Source: Verrucomicrobia bacterium TMED40
GTDB lineage: Bacteria; Verrucomicrobiota; Verrucomicrobiia; Opitutales; Seribacteraceae
Assembly (NCBI GenBank): GCA_002167605.1
Contig: NHCT01000012.1
Span: forward strand, 14,387-19,685
Length of the DNA: 5,299 bases
Direction of reading: 5' to 3'
Below the pieces are notes generated by a model that ran no database searches, was not told where the DNA came from, and saw only the letters and a program-made list of their open reading frames with translations. Below, one piece after another: positions 1 to 5,299 of the stretch. The position numbers were made by a program, and so were the translations under genes. How positions within the stretch are numbered: position 1 is the stretch's first letter; every line of letters starts with the position of its first letter.

Positions 1-47
1 GTAGAAGCTAAGGTACCATTAAACTATAGCAAGTTTTTCCGTCTAGG
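1..47. other. Non-coding tail after the TPR gene
   Basis: The only bases in the window outside genes. On the minus strand they follow the TPR stop codon. A 5-bp AT-rich inverted repeat (21-25 with 32-36, 6-nt loop) is present but too weak to call a terminator, and no G+C-rich stem followed by a T run is seen. The operon may continue, or end, to the left of the window. Confidence 0.5.
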
Positions 48-1412
48 TCAAAATCGTATCCTTGAACTTGCCAGCAGGTTGTTGATTGATTGGAGGTATT
101 TGGCGACTTGAGGCTGTGGGTCAATGGTCTGAGCTCTTTCAAGGAGCGTGGAGGCCTTTTCATACTGGTTTTGGGAAACCATCATCCTCGCATGTTCAAT
201 AAGGGCACGGACTTCATAGTCGGAATCCTTGGCGGATCGTTCAAATCTCAAGCTGGCTTTGGCGTATTCCTTTTGCTTCCACGCGATTTGTCCTAACATC
301 AACAAGGCTGCGCCTTCGAGTGGATGCACGCGAACGATTTCCTCCAGAATTTTTTGAGCTGATTGATCTTTCCCAGTTGCTCGCAAAACCTCCGCTTGCA
401 GAAGGCGGATTTTCTTTTCGTCTTCCTCCGAATATCCACTTCCAAAAAAGCTTTCGATCTGATCCAGGTAAGAAAAGCCTTCCTCGAAGGATCCTCTGCC
501 AATGAGAATGCGGGCAACCCGAATGTACTGTTCGAGTCCGAGCTTCTGTTTTTGACGGAGAGCCTCTTGGTATATGCCGAAGGATTTATCGAAAAGAGCG
601 AGGTTATGATAGATATCTCCTAAAACGATGAAATCCGAAGCTTTTAGCTTATTCATGCGCTTCAGTGTTTCTAAAGCAATGGCCGCATTCTTCTCTTGTC
701 CCATTTGTTGCAAAACTGAGGCCCGAGCTCTATGAGAAAATGAATCCTGGGGGTGCTGTTCCAGCAATTCGTTGAGCAGAGCTAAGGCTTGTTGGTACCT
801 TTCGGTATAAAGATAGCAATTGACCAATCCGTTTCGGGCATCCTTGCTTTCGGGCAAGAGCAGGAGACCCATGCGATAGGCATTTTCCGACGAAAGGTAC
901 CGCTCCATACTTAGCTGGCAAAATCCAAGAGCAACATAAGTGACTCCATCCCCATCTCCTAAGCTGATGGCCTTCGTCAAATGAATCGTTGCCTTATCAT
1001 ATTCGTTCAGATTTAGGTGTACGAATCCAAGGTTTTTGTGGGCTCTTAAAAAAGAGGGAAATTTTGTGATCGCCTGCAGGTAAGTCTTGCGAGCTGAGGT
1101 AAGCCGGCTCGCTTGGTAGTACATGGTTGCGAGAGCAAAATCAAGGGCGGCACTGCTCTCTAAGTCGATCTTGCCTTCCAAGTAGGTGATCGCATCGAGA
1201 AGTTGGTTTTCGGCTTTGGCCACGACTTGTCTTAATATTTCCTGCTCGGATCGGCTAATTTTCGGTTCGATTTCGCTCCTAAAGCCGTAATCTCCCATGA
1301 AACTGCGGACAAAACTTGGGTTGTTCCAAAAATCTTTGGTTAATTCGGGTTGCGGAGCCAGTGCCATAAGTAGGCTGGGGAAGAGAAGAAAAGATAAGAC
1401 TGAATATTTCAT
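48..1412 (-). CDS. Exported TPR protein of the TonB2-type operon
   Basis: A 454-residue protein. Residues 1-19 form a signal peptide (K2, a hydrophobic stretch, and a likely cleavage after ALA at 17-19), so it should be periplasmic or membrane attached. Residues 20-86 form an N-terminal region with DFWNNPSFVRSFMGDYGF near 27-44, then a charged helix. From 87 to 433 ten units of 34 residues follow back to back, with a single 7-residue insertion at 325-331. Conserved TPR residues include Gly at 129, 163, 265 and 374 and Ala at 107, 141, 209, 243, 352, 386 and 420. TPR arrays are protein-binding scaffolds; a matching TPR gene (VC1543-like) sits next to tonB2 in Vibrio. A role in organising the periplasmic side of the TonB complex is inferred from position. 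There is no ribosome binding site before the ATG, which shares one base with the tonB stop (TAATG). No gene follows in the remaining 47 bases. Confidence 0.88.
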   Translation of the reverse strand: MKYSVLSFLLFPSLLMALAPQPELTKDFWNNPSFVRSFMGDYGFRSEIEPKISRSEQEILRQVVAKAENQLLDAITYLEGKIDLESSAALDFALATMYYQASRLTSARKTYLQAITKFPSFLRAHKNLGFVHLNLNEYDKATIHLTKAISLGDGDGVTYVALGFCQLSMERYLSSENAYRMGLLLLPESKDARNGLVNCYLYTERYQQALALLNELLEQHPQDSFSHRARASVLQQMGQEKNAAIALETLKRMNKLKASDFIVLGDIYHNLALFDKSFGIYQEALRQKQKLGLEQYIRVARILIGRGSFEEGFSYLDQIESFFGSGYSEEDEKKIRLLQAEVLRATGKDQSAQKILEEIVRVHPLEGAALLMLGQIAWKQKEYAKASLRFERSAKDSDYEVRALIEHARMMVSQNQYEKASTLLERAQTIDPQPQVAKYLQSINNLLASSRIRF

Positions 1413-2101
1413 TATTGGAGCAAACTGAAGCGGACCGGCAGATAAAACTGAACCTTAACCGGCACGCCGTTTCTTTTGGGTGATTCGTAAATCGAGCTTT
1501 CTGCGGCATCGCGGGAGGGTTTGATGAAATCAGGATGGGAGCTGGAAACAATCTCCATTACTTGGACTTTTCCCTTTTCGTTAATTTGGATGAGGAGCTT
1601 TACTTCTCCTTCAAGCCCTTTTCTCTTCAGATGGGCAGGATAGCGCAGAACTCCCTGCCTGACAATTGAAGGATTTCGGTCCAATTCATGAAGAGAAAAT
1701 ATCAGTTCTTGCTCGAGACCTTCTGCATTGGGATTGAAACTAACCAAGGAAAAGGCCGACTGGAAATCACCGGGGCCAACCTCAAGGGTGGCATCCAATG
1801 CGATCGTATCGAGTTGAATCGGTGCTTTTTTAAGCAGTTTGGGGACAGGCTTGGGTTGGTGGGAATCCTTTTCCACTTTTTCTTCCATCTTCGACTTTGG
1901 TGGAGGCGGCGGAGAGAATAATGGAGCGTCGGTTGTGCGGACCAACCATTCATCTGCCCGAATGAATTCGGATAGAGGGAGCAGGCAAAATAATCCGGTT
2001 GAAATGGTGAGGGAGAAGATCAGGCTCAATCTTTTTGCCCCTTTGATCCGTTCCGATTCAATTCCCGGAATTCCTTCATAGGTATCGCTTTTGGGCTTCA
2101 T
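1412..2101 (-). CDS. tonB: TonB energy transducer
   Basis: A 229-residue protein: cytoplasmic N-terminus 1-23, one membrane segment at about 24-42, a periplasmic linker at about 43-149, and a TonB C-terminal domain at about 150-229. The C-terminal domain shows the family pattern: YP at 154-155, a Lys/Arg-rich helix, G162 and G165, EVKLLIQINEKGKV with its strand and Gly turn, and a final amphipathic strand VKVQFYLPVRF. It would bind the TonB box of outer-membrane receptors and pass on energy from ExbB/ExbD. A five-proline run (P64-P68, SPPPPPKSK) and HQPKPVPK at 81-88 are the only proline-rich parts, much less than in E. coli TonB; size and linker are closer to the short TonB2 of Vibrio. The membrane segment has no histidine, unlike H20 of E. 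coli TonB. The start overlaps the second exbD by 4 nt (ATGA). The TAA stop shares one base with the next ATG (TAATG). Confidence 0.92.
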   Translation of the reverse strand: MKPKSDTYEGIPGIESERIKGAKRLSLIFSLTISTGLFCLLPLSEFIRADEWLVRTTDAPLFSPPPPPKSKMEEKVEKDSHQPKPVPKLLKKAPIQLDTIALDATLEVGPGDFQSAFSLVSFNPNAEGLEQELIFSLHELDRNPSIVRQGVLRYPAHLKRKGLEGEVKLLIQINEKGKVQVMEIVSSSHPDFIKPSRDAAESSIYESPKRNGVPVKVQFYLPVRFSLLQ

Positions 2102-2499
2102 CTGGCTATTGGGCTTAGCTTGACTGCCTCCGCTCCACCGAGGATGGCTTGATCCATTACTTGGGTTGCCAGTCCTGCTTTGGAGCCGGGGGAAACCTGA
2201 ATCAGAACCAATGATTTGCTTTTGCCCTTTGCATTCCGAACGATCGGAGCGATCTCCTCCAGTCCAATGACCGCCCCATTTTGCATCAGTTGTCCGGATG
2301 CAGGCAATTGAAAGGAAAGGGGGGGGTGCTCGGAGAGTGAGTTGTTTGCCGTGTCCTTGTATTTTGAAGTGATACCAGATTCATTAATGAAAGAGGTGGC
2401 TACAATGAAAAAAATCAAGAGGATAAATACCATGTCAATCAGAGGAGAGACATTGATCTCCACTTCGTCTGTGGGGAGACTTTTAAGGGAGCGTTTCAT
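2098..2499 (-). CDS. exbD: ExbD biopolymer transport protein, second copy
   Basis: A 133-residue protein with the same plan as its upstream neighbour: cytoplasmic N-terminus, a membrane segment in INVSPLIDMVFILLIFFIV at 16-34 with the conserved aspartate at D22, then a periplasmic domain. The stretch just after the membrane (about 40-62) is rich in Asn, Ser, Lys and His and does not resemble the short linker of the first copy. The rest looks like a normal ExbD/TolR fold (LSFQLP near 61-66, LVLIQV near 97-102, and a final helix and strand ending AEAVKLSPIAR). It overlaps the first exbD by 4 nt and tonB by 4 nt, both as ATGA, with no visible ribosome binding site. A run of eight C residues (plus strand G8 at 2319-2326) lies in the coding strand at the His-Pro-Pro-Leu codons; the frame is intact. 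Together with the first copy it could give a heterodimeric ExbD pair or two alternative motors (inference). Confidence 0.93.
   Translation of the reverse strand: MKRSLKSLPTDEVEINVSPLIDMVFILLIFFIVATSFINESGITSKYKDTANNSLSEHPPLSFQLPASGQLMQNGAVIGLEEIAPIVRNAKGKSKSLVLIQVSPGSKAGLATQVMDQAILGGAEAVKLSPIAR
2319..2326 (-). repeat. C8 homopolymer tract inside second exbD
   Basis: Eight consecutive G on the plus strand, so eight C in the coding strand, within the periplasmic linker codons of the second ExbD. As read the frame is open through it, and the gene ends in a clean ATGA junction with tonB, so this copy is in the 'on' state and no sequencing error is apparent. Such tracts are prone to slippage. Confidence 0.9.
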
Positions 2500-2906
2500 T
2501 TAGGTTTTCTGGTTGCAATGGAAACGGAAGGTGCCTTGCTTCTGGCTTGTAGGATCACTTTAGCCAGAAGGGCCGCATCGGCCCATTCATCCGGTTGGAT
2601 CACCACTGGTTTTTTCCGGTCCTTACTTGCCAGTTCAATAAATCGGGGGATTTCCTTCAATAGAATTTCCTCTCCGGCATGAAAAATCTGATTTTCTTGA
2701 GATATGGCAAAAAGGATCGAGTTTTTTTCGAGGGATTCAGCAGTTTGGGTTTTGGGGCGAGTGACTTCGATACCGGGTAGGCTGACGAAAGTTGCCGAGA
2801 CGATAAAGAAAATGAGCAAAATGAAGACCACATCGATGAGCGGAGAAACATTAATGGCTCCTCCCTCACTGTCTTCATAGGCTCTCGATCTTCCGTACAA
2901 TCTCAT
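2496..2906 (-). CDS. exbD: ExbD biopolymer transport protein, first copy
   Basis: A 136-residue protein of usual ExbD/TolR length (about 140). It has a short cytoplasmic N-terminus, then one membrane segment in the ExbD signature INVSPLIDVVFILLIFFIV at 18-36, with the motor aspartate at D25 (the same number as in E. coli ExbD). The periplasmic part (about 42-136) shows the usual alternating strands and helices: a strand near ILFAIS (64-69), a helix near LLKEIPRFIELA (82-93), then VVIQPD (100-105), a helix, and a final strand SVSIAT (127-132). Family role: an inner-membrane anchored partner of ExbB that couples proton flow to TonB. No ribosome binding site is visible; the ATGA overlap with exbB implies translational coupling. 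It is related to the next gene mainly in the membrane segment, so the two are diverged paralogues and not a recent duplication. Confidence 0.94.
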   Translation of the reverse strand: MRLYGRSRAYEDSEGGAINVSPLIDVVFILLIFFIVSATFVSLPGIEVTRPKTQTAESLEKNSILFAISQENQIFHAGEEILLKEIPRFIELASKDRKKPVVIQPDEWADAALLAKVILQARSKAPSVSIATRKPK

Positions 2907-3502
2907 GATTCAACGGGACGGACTTTTCGAATAGATAGGCTTTCAAGGCGGTTGATGCAATGCAACCAATCCTTTCTCCGCCTTTGCAGGAGATGAATGA
3001 AAGCGAGGGCAGGGATGGCGACGAGCAATCCGGCCTGAGTGGTTACGAGGGCTTGAGAGATTCCGCTGGCTACCTGATTCATCTTATAACTATCCTGCAT
3101 ACTTAGGCCGTCGAAGGTTTGCAGCATGCCGATCACGGTGCCAAGTAGTCCGATCAAGGGAGCGGCACTGGCGAGAACCAATAGAAAGCGAATGCGGCGA
3201 CGGAGATAAGAAGAATCTGCAATCCGTATTTGAGCAAATCGCCTGCGGGTCTCCTTGGGGTCCCGATGATTGCCCAGGCAGTGCCTCAGGATCCGGTCGA
3301 CTCTTCCTCCCCCTTCAAAGGCTCCCCATCTTTCCCTTGGAAACGCCTTTAAATCTTTAGGTATAACAGTTTTTAGGCGAAACCAAAGATCAAAGGCAAG
3401 GCAGTAAGTATAGATGGAGAGAAGTCCAATGATTGGCATAAGAGAGCCACCCTTTTCCCAAACATTGGTGGCGCTTTGCAGGAATTCAATCACCGGGTGC
3501 AT
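2903..3502 (-). CDS. exbB: ExbB-type proton channel subunit (short form)
   Basis: A 199-residue inner-membrane protein with three predicted membrane segments: about 20-38, about 104-127 with PLIGLLGTVIGM, and about 148-172 with SQALVTTQAGLLVAIPAL. This is the compact MotA/TolQ/ExbB fold, slightly shorter than E. coli ExbB (244) or TolQ (230). Family knowledge says five such subunits surround an ExbD dimer and use the proton gradient to energise TonB. T122 and T155 align with E. coli ExbB T148 and T181, but the position of E176 is Gln here (Q150), whereas the long ExbB upstream keeps Glu. The cytoplasmic loop (about 39-103) is very basic, with many Arg residues. The gene overlaps the long ExbB gene by 17 nt and the first exbD by 4 nt (ATGA), so the products are probably made in a coupled ratio. 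Whether the two ExbB proteins form one mixed complex or two cannot be told from sequence. Confidence 0.93.
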   Translation of the reverse strand: MHPVIEFLQSATNVWEKGGSLMPIIGLLSIYTYCLAFDLWFRLKTVIPKDLKAFPRERWGAFEGGGRVDRILRHCLGNHRDPKETRRRFAQIRIADSSYLRRRIRFLLVLASAAPLIGLLGTVIGMLQTFDGLSMQDSYKMNQVASGISQALVTTQAGLLVAIPALAFIHLLQRRRKDWLHCINRLESLSIRKVRPVES

Positions 3503-4910
3503 CTTGGGTCTGCTCAGCCTCCGTCGAAGAAAAGGCTCCTCTTTTCAGGTGAACCAGGCGGGCCGAAAAGGCTTCGAGCTTGGAAATCACGCCTTGGACT
3601 CTTCTGGAGAGAAGCGCGTGAGCAATCAGGGCCGGAATGGCGGTAATCAAGCCAAACTTTGTGGTCACCAATGCTTCAGAAATACCCCGAGCCAATTCAC
3701 TGTTCTCAGGGTTGGCAAAATTGGTGATCTGACGAAAGACATCAATCATCCCTGTGACTGTTCCTAGGAGCCCGAGCAGGGGAGCGGTCGCCGCAGTCAC
3801 CGCAATCAAGGGGAGTGCCTTTTCCAACTTAACCTGAAAATCGATAATCACCTCATAAAGAATTTCCTCCAAAATCTCTGGTTCTTTTCCTTGGTAGGAT
3901 TTTGCGGTTTTACGCAAAGTTTCGAAAGGGCCACTAAAGGTTCCCTCCAGTGAAGCCAGTTTCATGGGTGTTGGAATGCTTAAAATCTGAAAGCCCTTGT
4001 ACAAGGCAATGAGAAGGGAAAGCCCCGCAAAGAACAAAATGGGGTAAATCCAGATGCCCCCCTTTTGCAACTCTTCGACTAAGGTGACTTCACCTCCTTC
4101 CATGACATAGGCTTTTCCCATTGTCGGATCAAGGGGAAGAACGGCCAAAGTTCCCGCCGGTTCACTGAGTGCCTGAACAATGGTAAACGAAGTCGCTTCG
4201 GAAGTTTGTAACAGGCGCGAGGGTTCGACGCTTAGAACAGATTCTTCCGTCAAATCGATGGATGAAAAACGATCTGAATCATAAGACTTTTCTAAAAAAC
4301 CAGCATTTCCTTCCGAACCTGAAAAGAACAGCGTGGGACCCAGAGACAAAAAATGACCTTTTTCCCGAATCCCTTCGGGTGGGACAATGGCCTCCCCTGC
4401 GAAGATGAAACCTCCTGCTTGTTTCAGAACCGCATCCATGGAAAGATTTAAAATCTTTAATTGTGAATCCAAGGCAGAATCCAAAGCGTTGTCGGATTGA
4501 CTCAAGTGATCGGAGATTTGTTTGGCCCAAAGATTTTGTTCGGCGGGAGGTGTACTTTGCCTCCAACTCGCGGCGTAGTCCTTAAGCAAACCCAGGGAAA
4601 TTTCCAATTCACCTTCATTTTCCTTCACTTCTTCGCGGAGTTGCACGAGGTTGGCATCACGGTTGTCTCGTAAACGAAGCCGGCGGTCCAGTTCATTTCT
4701 TTTTTCCGAGGTCTTCCTTTCGAGTTGCTCCACCTTTCGAACTAGAGGAATTTTTTCCTTTTCGATTCGATTGCGAAGGTCCTCCAGTTTCTGCACCGCA
4801 TTTTGCAGATCCTTGCGAGCCGTGGCTCTTACTTCCTGAATACTTTGAGCGACTAGGCAGGCAGGGGAGACCCACGCCAAGAACAAGCAAGTGATTCTAA
4901 AGACATTCAT
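3486..4910 (-). CDS. TtpC-like long MotA/TolQ/ExbB proton channel protein
   Basis: A 474-residue protein, about twice the length of classical ExbB. Residues 1-22 look like a signal peptide (hydrophobic, possible cleavage after VA at 20-21). Residues 24-115 are highly charged and heptad-like, a probable periplasmic coiled coil. Residues 158-283 are Gly-rich and probably beta-rich. Membrane segments follow at about 284-306, 365-388 and 409-434. The last two carry the MotA/TolQ/ExbB signature: PLLGLLGTVTGM with T384, and SEALVTTKFGL with E412 and T417, matching E. coli ExbB T148, E176 and T181. Expected topology is a large periplasmic N-terminus, a cytoplasmic loop at 307-364 and a cytoplasmic tail. 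The architecture matches TtpC, the extra ExbB-like subunit required by Vibrio TonB2 systems, whose mechanism is not well defined. The start is supported by an SD-like site and the ATGA overlap with the DUF3450 gene. Its 3' end overlaps the short exbB by 17 nt. Confidence 0.9.
   Translation of the reverse strand: MNVFRITCLFLAWVSPACLVAQSIQEVRATARKDLQNAVQKLEDLRNRIEKEKIPLVRKVEQLERKTSEKRNELDRRLRLRDNRDANLVQLREEVKENEGELEISLGLLKDYAASWRQSTPPAEQNLWAKQISDHLSQSDNALDSALDSQLKILNLSMDAVLKQAGGFIFAGEAIVPPEGIREKGHFLSLGPTLFFSGSEGNAGFLEKSYDSDRFSSIDLTEESVLSVEPSRLLQTSEATSFTIVQALSEPAGTLAVLPLDPTMGKAYVMEGGEVTLVEELQKGGIWIYPILFFAGLSLLIALYKGFQILSIPTPMKLASLEGTFSGPFETLRKTAKSYQGKEPEILEEILYEVIIDFQVKLEKALPLIAVTAATAPLLGLLGTVTGMIDVFRQITNFANPENSELARGISEALVTTKFGLITAIPALIAHALLSRRVQGVISKLEAFSARLVHLKRGAFSSTEAEQTQDAPGD
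3518..3522 (-). promoter_or_regulatory. Possible distant Shine-Dalgarno of short exbB
   Basis: GGAGG on the minus strand, inside the 3' end of the long ExbB gene, 15 nt before the ATG at 3502. The motif is strong but the spacing is longer than the usual 5-10 nt. No in-frame ATG, GTG or TTG lies at a better distance (GTG at codon 4 is farther away), so the ATG at 3502 is kept as the start. Confidence 0.3.
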
Positions 4911-5299
4911 GGAACAAACTTCTCCGGAGACGGAAGCGGCAGTTGCAAAAACTTAGGCATAGTTCGGTTGTTCAGCATTTGAACCCCGGTGGTTACCTCC
5001 TTGGCGATCTCATCCATCCGAGTCCACGCCCAGCCTTTGCTTGTTGGAGTACCATAGCCCGAAACGGTGCCTGATTCATTAACGAAGTAAGCCGAGCCCA
5101 ATCCAAAGTAAATCACATGGAATTCTCTGGACTGACCGTCGTTCAAGGTGAACTCCTGGCGCTCAAGAAGAACGGACCGATGAAAGATGTGAATTGATTG
5201 CATCAGGGATACAATGGTTTCGACTCGTTGCCTAAGGGTAACCCTCGGGGTTTTGGGACCGGTTTTTAACTTGTCCCAAAAAGGAGACAGCCTCTCCGC
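4907..5299 (-). CDS. DUF3450 family protein, C-terminal part (5' end outside window)
   Basis: The last 130 residues of a protein whose reading frame stays open to the window edge, so the start lies beyond position 5299. An internal ATG at 5203 is not taken as the start, because the helical, Arg-rich sequence continues naturally upstream of it. Visible motifs, counted from the edge, are YFGLGSAYFVN at 64-74, a Gly-rich SGYG at 80-83 and GWAW at 89-92, followed by a short proline-containing tail (PLPSPEKF). This pattern matches my knowledge of DUF3450, a family of about 250 residues, usually exported, with a coiled-coil N-terminal half, encoded next to TtpC/ExbB/ExbD/TonB genes (the VC1548-like gene of the Vibrio TonB2 locus). 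Its biochemical role is not established; a periplasmic accessory of the TonB complex is inferred from context. The signal peptide cannot be checked here. Its TGA stop overlaps the next ATG by 4 nt (ATGA). Confidence 0.85.
   Translation of the reverse strand, partial: AERLSPFWDKLKTGPKTPRVTLRQRVETIVSLMQSIHIFHRSVLLERQEFTLNDGQSREFHVIYFGLGSAYFVNESGTVSGYGTPTSKGWAWTRMDEIAKEVTTGVQMLNNRTMPKFLQLPLPSPEKFVP
4919..4925 (-). promoter_or_regulatory. Shine-Dalgarno-like site for the long ExbB gene
   Basis: On the minus strand this reads GGAGAAG and lies 8 nt before the ATG at 4910, inside the 3' end of the DUF3450 gene. It is the best-placed ribosome binding site in the window and supports the 4910 start. 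The starts of both exbD genes, tonB and the TPR gene have no comparable purine-rich site and probably rely on translational coupling. Confidence 0.55.

Noticed and set aside
21..36. Inverted repeat AAACT / AGTTT as a terminator after the TPR gene
   Set aside because: It has only five pairs, mostly A-T, with no T run in the correct place. It is too weak to call.
363..623. Open frame of 86 codons on the plus strand
   Set aside because: It lies opposite the TPR gene, has no domain-like sequence and no supporting start context, and is explained as a shadow of the real gene.
1688..2081. Overlapping plus-strand frames opposite tonB
   Set aside because: One of them, with a Gly-rich GGGGGE run, is the antisense of the TonB proline run; it is a by-product of the tonB coding sequence.
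2420..2855. Recent direct repeat between the two exbD membrane-segment coding regions
   Set aside because: The protein motif is shared, but the DNA differs at many third positions and elsewhere, so this is old paralogy and not a recent repeat.
3414..3767. Open frame of 117 codons on the plus strand
   Set aside because: It covers the junction of two well-supported ExbB genes on the other strand. Its translation is low-complexity and basic, with no recognisable motif.
4855..4862. Possible lipobox (SPAC, Cys18) in the long ExbB signal peptide
   Set aside because: Proline at -2 and the lack of Leu at -3 fit lipoprotein signal peptides poorly. A normal signal peptidase site near residue 21 is more likely.
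5201..5203. ATG at 5203 as the start of the DUF3450 gene
   Set aside because: The frame is open for 32 more codons to the window edge, the upstream residues look like genuine helical coding sequence, and a start here would leave a protein far shorter than the family.

Overview
The window is one end of a tightly packed, single-strand operon read entirely on the minus strand, so it is transcribed from right to left. It encodes a cytoplasmic-membrane energy-transduction machine of the TonB2 type. In transcription order the genes are: a 5'-truncated DUF3450 protein (5299-4907); a long ExbB-type protein with a signal peptide, a periplasmic coiled coil and a C-terminal MotA/TolQ/ExbB domain (4910-3486); a short, classical ExbB (3502-2903); two different ExbD proteins in tandem (2906-2496 and 2499-2098); a TonB (2101-1412); and an exported tetratricopeptide-repeat (TPR) protein (1412-48). 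Every junction overlaps, by 4, 17, 4, 4, 4 and 1 nt, so apart from the last 47 bases there is no non-coding DNA.

The same set (DUF3450, TtpC-like ExbB, ExbB, ExbD, TonB, TPR) is known from the TonB2 locus of Vibrio and related gammaproteobacteria. This version differs in carrying two exbD genes. Envelope systems of this layout also occur in Verrucomicrobiota and neighbouring phyla. Base composition looks balanced, close to half G+C, with weak ribosome binding sites. I would guess a Gram-negative bacterium, perhaps a verrucomicrobial or other PVC-type organism, but that assignment is inference from gene order and sequence flavour only.

Expected joint function: the ExbB/ExbD proteins form a proton-driven motor in the inner membrane. 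TonB carries the force across the periplasm to outer-membrane TonB-dependent receptors. The coiled-coil ExbB, the DUF3450 protein and the TPR protein are periplasmic accessory parts whose exact jobs are not settled. No receptor gene, regulator, promoter or convincing terminator lies inside the window. The operon start, and any substrate clue, would be to the right of position 5299.

Points worth a second look: the paired ExbD proteins; a Glu-versus-Gln difference between the two ExbB proteins at a motor-critical position; a TonB whose membrane segment has no histidine and whose periplasmic linker has little proline; an exact ten-unit tiling in the TPR protein; and a C8 tract inside the second exbD.
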